Shown here piece after piece: positions 43,861 to 52,581 of a stretch of 60,823 nucleotides of DNA. Source of the stretch: an uncultured Lachnospiraceae bacterium. GTDB lineage: Bacteria; Bacillota; Clostridia; Lachnospirales; Lachnospiraceae. The position numbers were made by a program, and so were the translations under genes. The stretch covers positions 4,212 to 65,034 of the forward strand of contig CAJTLX010000013.1 of assembly GCA_910577165.1 (NCBI GenBank). The letters are read 5' to 3'. The notes under the pieces were generated by a model that had not been told where the DNA came from, did not search any database, and worked only from the letters and a program-made list of their open reading frames with translations. The first letter of the stretch is position 1. The number at the start of each line of letters is the position of its first letter.

Positions 43861-44035
43861 CTAATTTTAGCCTCCATATTCAACCTTTCTCTCTGATAGA
43901 TTCTACTTGGCTCCATGGCGCGCATTTTATCTCAGTCGGAGAATGGTAAAAACGCGCTACCGAAAAATAGGCTGAGATTACTTGCTAACCTCAGCCTGAT
44001 TCTAAACATTTGCAGCTATCTTTATACCTGTCCGC

Positions 44036-44239
44036 TTATTTTGTCAGACCATAGCGACGGTTAAACTTATCGATCGCCCCGCGTGCGGCTGCCGCTTTCT
44101 GCTGGCCAGTATAAAAGGAATGGCATTTGGAACAAACTTCCACATGGATTTCCGGCTTCGTGGAACCAGTCACAAACTCATTTCCACAGTTGCAAGTAAC
44201 TTTTGCCTGATAATATTTTGGCTGAATAGACTCTTTCAT
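44036..44239 (-). CDS. rpmE: 50S ribosomal protein L31
   Basis: 67 residues starting MKESIQPKYYQAKVTCNCGN, with GAGAGGTG upstream; a longer reading adds an unlikely MMRGEK. CNCG and CSKC form the zinc-binding ribbon of the C+ type. It lies between rho and DUF1385 on the same strand. Confidence 0.97.
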   Translation of the reverse strand: MKESIQPKYYQAKVTCNCGNEFVTGSTKPEIHVEVCSKCHSFYTGQQKAAAARGAIDKFNRRYGLTK

Positions 44240-44343
44240 TTTTTCACCTCTCATCATCCTTGTGTGCAGCGATTTCTAACCGATACACATGATTTTTTAA
44301 ACAGCTTGCTTATTATACCACAGCTTTTCTTTGTTGGCAAGTC

Positions 44344-46038
44344 CTAATATGCAAATTTTGTCTTTTTTATCATTTCGATAAATTCAACATTATTTTTTGT
44401 GGTGGAGAACATCTGGATAATGCGCTCCACTGCCTCATCCTGCTTCATTCCGTTAAATGCGCGGCGCATCAGGATATTCGCCTCGCTCTCTCCCTGATTT
44501 AGCAAGAGATCTTCCCTCCTTGTGCTTGAGCGCGGCAGATCGATAGCAGGAAAAATACGGCGCTCTGAGAGATTGCGATCAAGCACCAACTCCATATTGC
44601 CTGTTCCCTTAAACTCCTCAAACACCACATCATCCATACGGCTGCCCGTCTCCACAAGTGCGGTGGCAAGAATGGTTAAACTCCCGCCCTCCCGCATATT
44701 TCTGGCCGCGCCGAAAAATTTTTTTGGCATATGCAGTGCTGCCGGGTCAAGACCGCCTGAGAGCGTGCGCCCGCTCGACTGTACAGTCAAATTATAGGCG
44801 CGCGCAAGACGCGTAATGCTGTCGAGCAGGATAATCACATCCTTGCCATGTTCTACCAAACGCTTTGCGCGCTCAATTACCATCTCGGAAACCCTCTTAT
44901 GATTTTCTGGAAGTTCATCGAAAGTTGAGTAGATCACTTCAACACTGTCGCTCTGGATGGATTCTTTAATGTCCGTCACCTCCTCCGGCCGCTCATCGAT
45001 CAGCAAAATAATCATATGCATTTCCGGATGATTTTTATTGATTGCGTGTGCAATCTGTTTTAACAGCGTTGTTTTTCCGGCTTTGGGCTGGGAAACAATC
45101 ATTCCGCGCTGCCCTTTTCCAATCGGGGAAACTAAGTCTACAATGCGCATTGCGGGTTTGCACCCCTGTGTTTCAAGATGGATGCGCTCATTCGGAAAAA
45201 TAGGTGTTAAATCCTCAAAACGAGGGCGTTTGAGTGCCTCGGATGGCGGAAGATCGTTGATGGTATTGACATATAAAAGCGGAGAAAATTTTTCGGTTTG
45301 ACTGCGAATCTTGGTATTTCCCACAATCATATCGCCCGTTTTTAAATTCATTTTGCGGATCTGCATCGGCGATACATAGACATCATTTGCGCCGGGAAGG
45401 AAATTATCACAGCGGATAAACCCAAAGCCCTCCGGCATAATCTCAAGGATTCCCTCCTTGGTTTCACCGCTGTCAAGCTGTTCTAACTCCTCGCTCGTCA
45501 ACGGCTGTCCCTGCCGGTAATTCATATTCTGTGGGGTGTTTGGAGGGATCGGTGAAAATGGCACATTCTCTCTATACTCCCTCTCGCCTCCCCCGCTATA
45601 CTGGTTGGTATACGGATTATACGGATTATTCTGATTTCCGGGATTAAGCGGCGGACGATTTCCGCGCAGTCTGTTGTCATTTTTAGGATAATTATTATAT
45701 CCCCTGCGCTCCGTATTCTGTACAGGAGTTCTTCTGACCAAAACTCTCTGCGGCTGTGGCGGCGGCGTATTCTCACTCTGCAGAGCAGATTCATTTATCT
45801 CTGAAATTTTCTTTGCCGCAGGAGCAGGAATTTCTTTTGTCAATGGTTTTGCTATCTTTTCAGCCGCCGGCGCATTCTCTGGGGGACAATCACCCTCCTG
45901 ATTTTTGGCAGATTCTGCCATCTCATTTAACAAATTCGCCAACTCCTGTTTTTTCTTTGTTGTAATTCCTGTAACTCCTTTTTCTTTGGCTAAACTTCTC
46001 AATTCTGCCAGTGACATTTTTTCATACTGGTTTTCCAT
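44344..46038 (-). CDS. rho: Transcription termination factor Rho
   Basis: 564 residues. Hexameric RNA helicase that terminates transcription. An N-terminal SAP-like helical region (ELRSLAKEKGVTGITTKKKQ) is followed by a low-complexity insert rich in Asn, Pro and Arg (about 75-185), then the RNA-binding cold-shock-like domain (EGILEIMPEGFGFIRCDNFL), and the RecA-type core with Walker A GKGQRGMIVSQPKAGKTTLL, Walker B VIILLDSITRLAR and GGLDPAALHMPKKFFGAARN. Basic inserts of this kind occur in several clostridial Rho proteins. AAGGAG precedes the start. It heads the rho-rpmE-DUF1385-prmC-prfA set. Confidence 0.97.
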   Translation of the reverse strand: MENQYEKMSLAELRSLAKEKGVTGITTKKKQELANLLNEMAESAKNQEGDCPPENAPAAEKIAKPLTKEIPAPAAKKISEINESALQSENTPPPQPQRVLVRRTPVQNTERRGYNNYPKNDNRLRGNRPPLNPGNQNNPYNPYTNQYSGGGEREYRENVPFSPIPPNTPQNMNYRQGQPLTSEELEQLDSGETKEGILEIMPEGFGFIRCDNFLPGANDVYVSPMQIRKMNLKTGDMIVGNTKIRSQTEKFSPLLYVNTINDLPPSEALKRPRFEDLTPIFPNERIHLETQGCKPAMRIVDLVSPIGKGQRGMIVSQPKAGKTTLLKQIAHAINKNHPEMHMIILLIDERPEEVTDIKESIQSDSVEVIYSTFDELPENHKRVSEMVIERAKRLVEHGKDVIILLDSITRLARAYNLTVQSSGRTLSGGLDPAALHMPKKFFGAARNMREGGSLTILATALVETGSRMDDVVFEEFKGTGNMELVLDRNLSERRIFPAIDLPRSSTRREDLLLNQGESEANILMRRAFNGMKQDEAVERIIQMFSTTKNNVEFIEMIKKTKFAY

Positions 46039-46318
46039 TCTTTTACTCCTTAATTTAATATTCTTATTTTACACATCAATTGGATTTTTTGCACAATCTG
46101 CCAGGAAAAGTAGACCAAAGCGATAAGTACTGCTTCCATTATACACCATCTCTTTTAAAAAGAAAAGAGCATCTTTTTCATTTTCTAGATTTTTCTCCCA
46201 ATTTTTGCCATTTAGCTATATCCTAATTAACAAAATTTTATCGGGCGGCACGCTTTTTGTATATTGCCGTAAAGCGTGCCCTGTTTTGCCCGAAAAATAC
46301 GATCAGTGAAACTCGAAA

Positions 46319-49300
46319 TCACCGCAAAAATTGCCGCAATGTTTCCATCAACACATCCATATCAAGTGGCTTTGCAATATGGGCGTTCATCCCGTTCTTT
46401 AATGCCGCCTCCTTATCCTCCTCCAATGCATTTGCCGTCATGGCAATGATCGGCAAAATTTTCACATCTCTTCTAGGCAGTGCGCGGATCGTTCGGGTCG
46501 CTTCATAGCCATCCATAATTGGCATCTGCACATCCATTAAAATGGCATCATAATAGTATTCCGGTGCCGCCTTCACCATCGCCACCGCGTCCGTGCCGTC
46601 CGGCGCGCTCTCAATCTCAAAGCCCGTTTCCGTCAGGATCATCTCTGCAATCTCGCGGTTCAGTTCAATATCTTCTACCAAAAGCAGACGCTTGCCGCCA
46701 AAATCTTCCTGTGTCCACACGGCGGGCACATCCTTATTGTCAAGCAGATTATTTGCCGCTAAAAGTGCCGATTTCAAATCCGACATAAACAATGGCTTTG
46801 CGCAGAATGCTGTCACCCCTGCATTCCTTGCCTCCTCCTCAATATCCGTCCAGTCGTAAGCGGTCAAAATAATAATTGGTACATCACTGCCGACCATGGA
46901 GCGAATTTTTCTGGCTGTCTCCACCCCACTGGTTTCTGGCATCTGCCAGTCAATAATATATGTATGGTAGGAATCCCCTTCCTCCCATGCCAATTTTGCT
47001 CGGTATGCCGCCTCCCTGCCGGAAGTCGTCCACTCGGCACGCATTCCAAGCTGTTTTAACATCTTGCTCACACTGTCGCAGACATTGAAATCATCATCCA
47101 CCACCAATGCCCGAAGTCCCTCTAACTCCTTGATCTGTTCGGCGTTCCTCTCCACATCCTGCAATTTTAGACTGATGGTGACCGTAAAAGTACTTCCCTT
47201 GCCAATTTCGCTTTCCACCTCGATCGTGCCGTTCATCATCTCGATAATATTTTTTGTGATCGCCATGCCGAGTCCCGTGCCCTGAATACCGGACTGTGTC
47301 ACTGTGGCCTCGCGCTCAAACGGCTCAAAAACATGTTTGACAAACTCCTCGGACATTCCGACACCATTGTCCTTCACGATAAAGATATAGTCCCCGTATC
47401 CATGGCGGAATGTGGTCTTCTGCATGATCCGAAACGAGATGCTTCCGCCCGCCGGCGTGTATTTTACTGCATTACTTAACAGATTGATGAAGACTTGGTT
47501 TAATTTTAGTGAGTCTGCAATCACATCCTCATTTGTCACTTCAAAGGTATCAATAAAAAGTTCAAGCTGCTTTGCCTTCACCTGCGGTTGAATAATATTG
47601 ACCAAATTATGCATCAGTTCTGAAATATTACACTCCTGCTCGTTAATCTGTACTTTGCCGCTCTCAATCCTGCTCATGTCAAGAATATCGTTGATTAAGC
47701 TCAGCAGATGATTGCTTGAGGAAAGCACTTTTTGCAGACAGTCCCTAACCTGCTCTTTATTGTCAATATGGCTAACTGCAATGGTGGTAAATCCGATAAT
47801 CGCATTCATCGGCGTGCGGATATCGTGCGACATATTGGAGAGAAAGGTCGTCTTTGCCCGATTTGCGTGCTGAGCCTGCATTAGTGCGTCCTGTAACGCC
47901 TGTGTCTGCTCTCTCTGTCTGCAAACCTGATCCGTGATCTCTTTTGAAACCACCATCACCACGATATCCCCCGTATCATCCTCCTGCGTCATCACAAAGG
48001 ACTGCCGTACACAAACCGGATCATGCTCCGGCGCGCTCCCCCAGTAGTCCACCTCGACCTCCGCCTCACCCTGGGCAAAGCATTTTCTAAGATAGTCGAT
48101 ATTTACTATTTTGCGATAGATTTCCAGGGATTCAGGCAGGACAAAGTCCTCCCATTTGGCAAAGCATTCCGAAGCCGCGCAAGGCGCGCTAAGCCCTGAA
48201 CGCTCAAGCAGAGAATGTGTCTCTCCTCCCAGTGTACATACGATATCATGCAGAATTTGATCCCTTGACAAATTAAATTCAAAAGTACTAAACGCGCTGG
48301 ACGCGATCGCAATTCGATACTGACGCTCCTTGCGGTTTGCCACGGTCATCTGCGCCTGAATCTGCAATTCTTTCTCCTTTATTTCTGTAATGTTTTGTCT
48401 GGTAAAAAGAACCTTGCTTGCTTTTCCCTCCTGCCGTTCAATACACATAATATTTATATGTTCCCATTCTTTGTGGTCGCCCCGCAGTACACAGCACTCA
48501 AATCGCACGTCATTCTGCTGCGCTAATACTTCCCGCAGAGCATCTTTTGCAACCAGTTTAGAAAATTCTTCCCGCGCACGCTCATTGACCATTCTAGAAC
48601 ATAGATGGCTTACCAATGCTCCATATGCCCCGCTTAGGGCAAGACCTTTGTCCTCCGGAGCAGTTCCTGCCAGATACTGGTAGGTTCCCGATACAAAATC
48701 AACCATGGCAAAACGGTTGAACAGGGTATTAATCCCCGCGATAATATAGCCCAGTTCCTGCTTTTCCAACTCCAGCTGCTTCTTCTCCCTGCCCGCCCGA
48801 AGCAAAAGAGAAATAATATAGAGAACAAACAGACCGATCAACATGGATTCAAGCTGTATGCCGACCATATTTTCCGCCTTGATCATTTGCTGTGTCACAT
48901 TTTTCGGAAATGTCTGCACAAGCACATAATCATTCTGGGGAAGATAGGTCACACAGATATTGTCTGTTCTGCTGTCAGGATCGCAGATAAATGCTCCTTT
49001 TCCCCCTTGTTCAAATACTGCCCTTACCTTGTCAGCTGTCTTTTTATCGATCACCCGCTCGTCAAAAAGCAGATCGACTAAATGCCCCTCATAGACTGTT
49101 CTGTCATCGGAACTTGCAATTACCTTCCCTTCCGGGGTACATAAAAAGACATCCGCCGCCTCACCAAAATAAGTGGCAGAAAGCATACTTTTTAAATACT
49201 CTTCCGCTAGGTAGACCCCTCGCAGCACACCGATAATCTCCCCCTGGTAGCGGACAGGTGCATAGAAATTTGCCATGGTTTCGTCAAAAAAATAGGAATC

Positions 49301-49711
49301 AAAAATAATGGCAATATCACTTTTTCCCTGCATACCATCCACATAGAATGAACGTTTTGTCACATCGGAAGTCCGCCCGTCCGAAGTATAATCCACCCCG
49401 TTTTTATCAGTAAACAAAACCGCATCGAAGATCGCGTTCTCTTCCATTTTGTCCAGCATCTGCGCTGTGACGAATGGTTCAGTCAAACTCTCCCCAACAA
49501 AATAGGAGTACGTATTGATACGTCCCAGGGCATTGCTTAACTCCTCGTCGATCTGAACTGCCTTTATCTGTGCGGCATCCGCTGCATAATTTTTGTTTCG
49601 TTCCCCGATTCTCTCCCGGTTCTGAGTGGTATACCACTGAAACAAAACAATGATCGCAACCAAAAGAATCATAACAGATACAATTTCCTGCAAGGTTTTT
49701 TTTCTTTTCAT
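46319..49711 (-). CDS. Hybrid sensor histidine kinase with two receiver domains
   Basis: 1130 residues from the ATG of MKRKKTLQEIVSVMILLVAI, 9 nt after AAGGGGAG; upstream starts are possible. Order: transmembrane helix, Cache-like extracellular sensor (about 30-290, e.g. FAVDAVLFTDKNG-type region), second helix (LIGLFVLYIISLLL), PAS-like region, HisKA with the phospho-accepting His in SNMSHDIRTPMNAIIGF (about 628), HATPase, receiver 1 (VVDDD, IIDWQMP) and receiver 2 (LVEDIELN, LMDVQMPIMDG). No output domain or adjacent response regulator is seen, so it is an orphan phosphorelay kinase. Receiver 1 has IIDWQMPET, still with Asp. The ligand is unknown. Confidence 0.92.
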   Translation of the reverse strand: MKRKKTLQEIVSVMILLVAIIVLFQWYTTQNRERIGERNKNYAADAAQIKAVQIDEELSNALGRINTYSYFVGESLTEPFVTAQMLDKMEENAIFDAVLFTDKNGVDYTSDGRTSDVTKRSFYVDGMQGKSDIAIIFDSYFFDETMANFYAPVRYQGEIIGVLRGVYLAEEYLKSMLSATYFGEAADVFLCTPEGKVIASSDDRTVYEGHLVDLLFDERVIDKKTADKVRAVFEQGGKGAFICDPDSRTDNICVTYLPQNDYVLVQTFPKNVTQQMIKAENMVGIQLESMLIGLFVLYIISLLLRAGREKKQLELEKQELGYIIAGINTLFNRFAMVDFVSGTYQYLAGTAPEDKGLALSGAYGALVSHLCSRMVNERAREEFSKLVAKDALREVLAQQNDVRFECCVLRGDHKEWEHINIMCIERQEGKASKVLFTRQNITEIKEKELQIQAQMTVANRKERQYRIAIASSAFSTFEFNLSRDQILHDIVCTLGGETHSLLERSGLSAPCAASECFAKWEDFVLPESLEIYRKIVNIDYLRKCFAQGEAEVEVDYWGSAPEHDPVCVRQSFVMTQEDDTGDIVVMVVSKEITDQVCRQREQTQALQDALMQAQHANRAKTTFLSNMSHDIRTPMNAIIGFTTIAVSHIDNKEQVRDCLQKVLSSSNHLLSLINDILDMSRIESGKVQINEQECNISELMHNLVNIIQPQVKAKQLELFIDTFEVTNEDVIADSLKLNQVFINLLSNAVKYTPAGGSISFRIMQKTTFRHGYGDYIFIVKDNGVGMSEEFVKHVFEPFEREATVTQSGIQGTGLGMAITKNIIEMMNGTIEVESEIGKGSTFTVTISLKLQDVERNAEQIKELEGLRALVVDDDFNVCDSVSKMLKQLGMRAEWTTSGREAAYRAKLAWEEGDSYHTYIIDWQMPETSGVETARKIRSMVGSDVPIIILTAYDWTDIEEEARNAGVTAFCAKPLFMSDLKSALLAANNLLDNKDVPAVWTQEDFGGKRLLLVEDIELNREIAEMILTETGFEIESAPDGTDAVAMVKAAPEYYYDAILMDVQMPIMDGYEATRTIRALPRRDVKILPIIAMTANALEEDKEAALKNGMNAHIAKPLDMDVLMETLRQFLR

Positions 49712-49786
49712 CAACCCCATCTCCCCTTCCTGTATGTATTGCCCTCCAGAGGATTTTACCATAAGCCGCGCAAAATGAAAAGTGTT

Positions 49787-50542
49787 TTAATCATAAAAAT
49801 ACTGTATTCCTGACGCAAGTTCTACAAAGCGCACGGTCACACCGTAGAGTTTCTGTATTATTCCGGATTCCAAAATCTGCGCCGGGGTGCCAGCAGCGGA
49901 TATTTTTCCATCACAAATTGCCGCGATCTGATCGGAAAGCCGAAGGGCCAGGGGCAGATCATGCAGAACAAGAAGGAGAGTTTTTCCCTTTTCAGAAAGC
50001 TGATGTACTAATTTGGAAAATTTTACCTGTTGTCCGATATCAAGGTAGGTGGTTGGCTCATCCATCACAATAATTTCGGCCTGCTGTGCAAGTGCCATCG
50101 CAATATACACTTTCTGCCTTATCCCGCCGGAAAGTTCTGCCATTAACCGATCAGAAAATTCCAGGATCTCCATCTGCTCCATCGCCTCCCTCGCGATCGC
50201 GATGTCCTCTCTGCGATATTTTCTTGGATAATTTAAATAGGGAAATCGTCCGTGCAGAACAAGGCGTTGTGCCGTAATATCCGGCACCGTCTTGCTCTGC
50301 GGCAGATAGGCGATCTTTTTTGCGAGATCGGTTCTGGAAAATTTATTGATTGAAACACCCCCCACCCGAATCTCGCCGCCAGTTAACGGCAGAAAATGAA
50401 GCAGTGCTTTTAACAGTGTACTTTTTCCGCTGCCGTTCGCGCCGATCAAAGTGGTGATTTTGCCTGTCGGCACAAGAAGATTTACTCCGTGCAGAACCTC
50501 GTATTTTCCATATCCGGCAAAAACATTATCTATCTCAATCAT
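49787..50542 (-). CDS. Fe(III)/siderophore-type ABC transporter ATPase
   Basis: 251 residues starting MIEIDNVFAGYGKYEVLHGV, with GGGGGGAC upstream. Walker A is GANGSGKSTLL, the signature ELSGGIRQKVYIAMALAQQ, Walker B IIVMDEPTTYLDIGQQ, and the H-loop VLHDLP. The pattern is that of FecE/BtuD-like ATPases that drive uptake of siderophores, haem or cobalamin. It is the third gene of a binding protein-permease-ATPase operon, 18 nt after the permease. Confidence 0.93.
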   Translation of the reverse strand: MIEIDNVFAGYGKYEVLHGVNLLVPTGKITTLIGANGSGKSTLLKALLHFLPLTGGEIRVGGVSINKFSRTDLAKKIAYLPQSKTVPDITAQRLVLHGRFPYLNYPRKYRREDIAIAREAMEQMEILEFSDRLMAELSGGIRQKVYIAMALAQQAEIIVMDEPTTYLDIGQQVKFSKLVHQLSEKGKTLLLVLHDLPLALRLSDQIAAICDGKISAAGTPAQILESGIIQKLYGVTVRFVELASGIQYFYD

Positions 50543-50559
50543 ATTGTCCCCCCTGTCTA

Positions 50560-51555
50560 TCAATCCATACCGCGCCTGGATTTGATCAGCATCAAAAAGA
50601 ACACCGGTCCTCCGATCACCGACATTAAGATACCGACCGGCAGTTCATATGGCGCGAAGAGCAGCCGGGAAATGGCATCACAGAAAGTGACAAACCCCGC
50701 TCCAAAAAACGCGCTAAGCGGTAAAAGTCTGCGGCTCTCGTTTCCCGAAAATCTGCGGACAAAATGTGGGACAATCAATCCGACAAAGCCGAGCAGTCCC
50801 GCAAAACTTACCGCCGCTCCGGAAAGCAGAGCGGCGAGGGCAAGAAAGATTAGCCGGTATTTTTTCACTGCCATCCCAAGGGAAAGCGCGGTTTCCTCCC
50901 CAAGTGCCACTACATCAAGCTCATTGCAGAGGGTAAATATCGCGGCGAGGGCAAGCGAGATCAAGAGCATTGCCGGGAGGAGTCTCGCATAGGAAACTGC
51001 GGAAAACCCTCCCACACGAAAATCAATACTGAGGGCACCAACCTCCGGATCAAGCACAGTGACTGACTCGGCAATGGCGTTCCAGATACTGTTTAATGCT
51101 ACCCCACCAAGAATTACGGTGGTCTTTTTCGCACCTGTCCGATAAGAAAAAAGGAAGATAAGAAAAACGGTAATCAGACTTCCCAAAAATGCTGCGCAGG
51201 AGATCGCAAGCCCGGAAAAGGTTCCCGCCGCCAGACAGAGCGTCACCCCAAGTCCCGCGCCCGCATTTACGCCGATAATTCCGGGGGAGGCCAACCGGTT
51301 GCCTAGTACTGTTTGCAGCACCGCGCCGGAAACCGCAAGTGCAGCACCGGAAAAAAGTGCAGCCAGTGTGCGCGGAAGCCTTGCGTAGAGAAGAATACTT
51401 CTCTCGATTCGCTCCCCCGCACCCAAAAAAAGGCGGATCACCTTAGCCGGAGAGAAATAAATGGTTCCAAGGCAGAGACTCAGCAGGCCAATCAGCAAAC
51501 AAAGGAGAATTCCCCCGCAAACCATCCAGAGAATTCGCACCCTTTTACTTTGCAT
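50560..51555 (-). CDS. FecCD-family ABC permease
   Basis: 331 residues from the ATG of MQSKRVRILWMVCGGILLCL; longer in-frame starts exist at 51579 and 51600. About ten membrane helices. Family blocks RLPRTLAALFSGAALAVSGA, VLQTVLGNRLASPGIIGVNA and LVGFVGLIVPHFVR (here LLGFVGLIVPHFVRRFSG) are clear. It imports a metal chelate together with its binding protein. The proposed start overlaps the stop of the binding-protein gene by 11 nt. Confidence 0.92.
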   Translation of the reverse strand: MQSKRVRILWMVCGGILLCLLIGLLSLCLGTIYFSPAKVIRLFLGAGERIERSILLYARLPRTLAALFSGAALAVSGAVLQTVLGNRLASPGIIGVNAGAGLGVTLCLAAGTFSGLAISCAAFLGSLITVFLIFLFSYRTGAKKTTVILGGVALNSIWNAIAESVTVLDPEVGALSIDFRVGGFSAVSYARLLPAMLLISLALAAIFTLCNELDVVALGEETALSLGMAVKKYRLIFLALAALLSGAAVSFAGLLGFVGLIVPHFVRRFSGNESRRLLPLSAFFGAGFVTFCDAISRLLFAPYELPVGILMSVIGGPVFFLMLIKSRRGMD

Positions 51556-52519
51556 ACAAAATGTTTTCCAACTCTTCATACGCTTCCGCCCAACGTGCAT
51601 TTGGCTTTAAATTAAATAAATGCTTATCCAGATAATATATTTCCCCATTTTTCACCGCGGTTAGTTCCTTCCACAGCGGATTCTCTTCAACCATTTCCTC
51701 GACACTCTGTTTTGCGGCATCCAGATCATCCCCAACAGGAAGCACCAATATTTTATCCGGATCTTGCAGGGCAATGCTCTCCACACTTAAATTTTCAAGT
51801 AGCTGATCATCCGTATCCGCGATATTGACACAGCCGAACCCCATAAGCATCTCACCTAACACGTTTCCCTCATTTCCCTTCGCGCGTATGCTTGCCGCCG
51901 AGGCGCGCATAAACAGAACGTGGGGAGCTTTTTTGTCCTTGCAACGGGCAAGCACAGTTTCAATTCGCTCTTTTAGTCCCTCCCCGTACTGTTCATAAGA
52001 TTTTTCCTGCCCCGTGATCTCCGTACAGATTTTTAACACCCGCAAATAGTCCTCAAAGCAGGCCACATCAAAATATGCCACGGCAATGCCCGCACCGGTA
52101 AGTGCCTCCTGCCATTCTAAGTGCTGTGTAGTATTTGTGCTTGCAAGCACGAGATCCGGATTAGCGGAGAGCAACAGCTCAAGACTTAAACTTTTTGTTC
52201 CGCCAAGGGAAATTACCTCATCGGACAGAGGCAGATTAAAATCTTCAAATGCATCGTCCGGCGCGGCGCAAAGTTCCCCTCCCGCAAGCACCCACATATC
52301 CGCATAGCTTCCAAGCAGTGCCGCCACGCGCTTGTAGGAGGATACACTGACCTCACGCCCCAGATCATCCGTAAACGTATAGATGTCCGCTGAGGGCGTG
52401 GTGGGGGTATCTCCTGCGGGTTCCTTCTCCTTTCCACAGCCAGCAAAAAAACCGGATACCATAATAACCGCACAAAGTAAAATCCATGCCGTTTTTCGTG
52501 AATTTCTAATAATTTCCAT
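51545..52519 (-). CDS. Fe(III)/siderophore-type binding lipoprotein
   Basis: 324 residues starting MEIIRNSRKTAWILLCAVIM. The lipobox VSGFFAGC places the acylated Cys near residue 28, so the protein is anchored to the outer face of the membrane. After a Thr/Pro-rich linker comes a TroA-type (periplasmic-binding-protein 2) fold: DDLGREVSVSSYKRVAALLG, then NPDLVLASTNTTQHLEWQEA. It captures the substrate of the FecCD importer. The ligand could be a siderophore, haem or cobalamin. First gene of the operon. Confidence 0.92.
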   Translation of the reverse strand: MEIIRNSRKTAWILLCAVIMVSGFFAGCGKEKEPAGDTPTTPSADIYTFTDDLGREVSVSSYKRVAALLGSYADMWVLAGGELCAAPDDAFEDFNLPLSDEVISLGGTKSLSLELLLSANPDLVLASTNTTQHLEWQEALTGAGIAVAYFDVACFEDYLRVLKICTEITGQEKSYEQYGEGLKERIETVLARCKDKKAPHVLFMRASAASIRAKGNEGNVLGEMLMGFGCVNIADTDDQLLENLSVESIALQDPDKILVLPVGDDLDAAKQSVEEMVEENPLWKELTAVKNGEIYYLDKHLFNLKPNARWAEAYEELENILYAK

Positions 52520-52581
52520 TTTCTCCTCGCTTATCCATCCTGCAAAAATTTTATCAAAAGTTTTTCGGACAGGATCAAATA

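Noticed and set aside
44522..44797. Plus-strand frame inside rho
   Set aside because: A shadow of the conserved Rho coding sequence.
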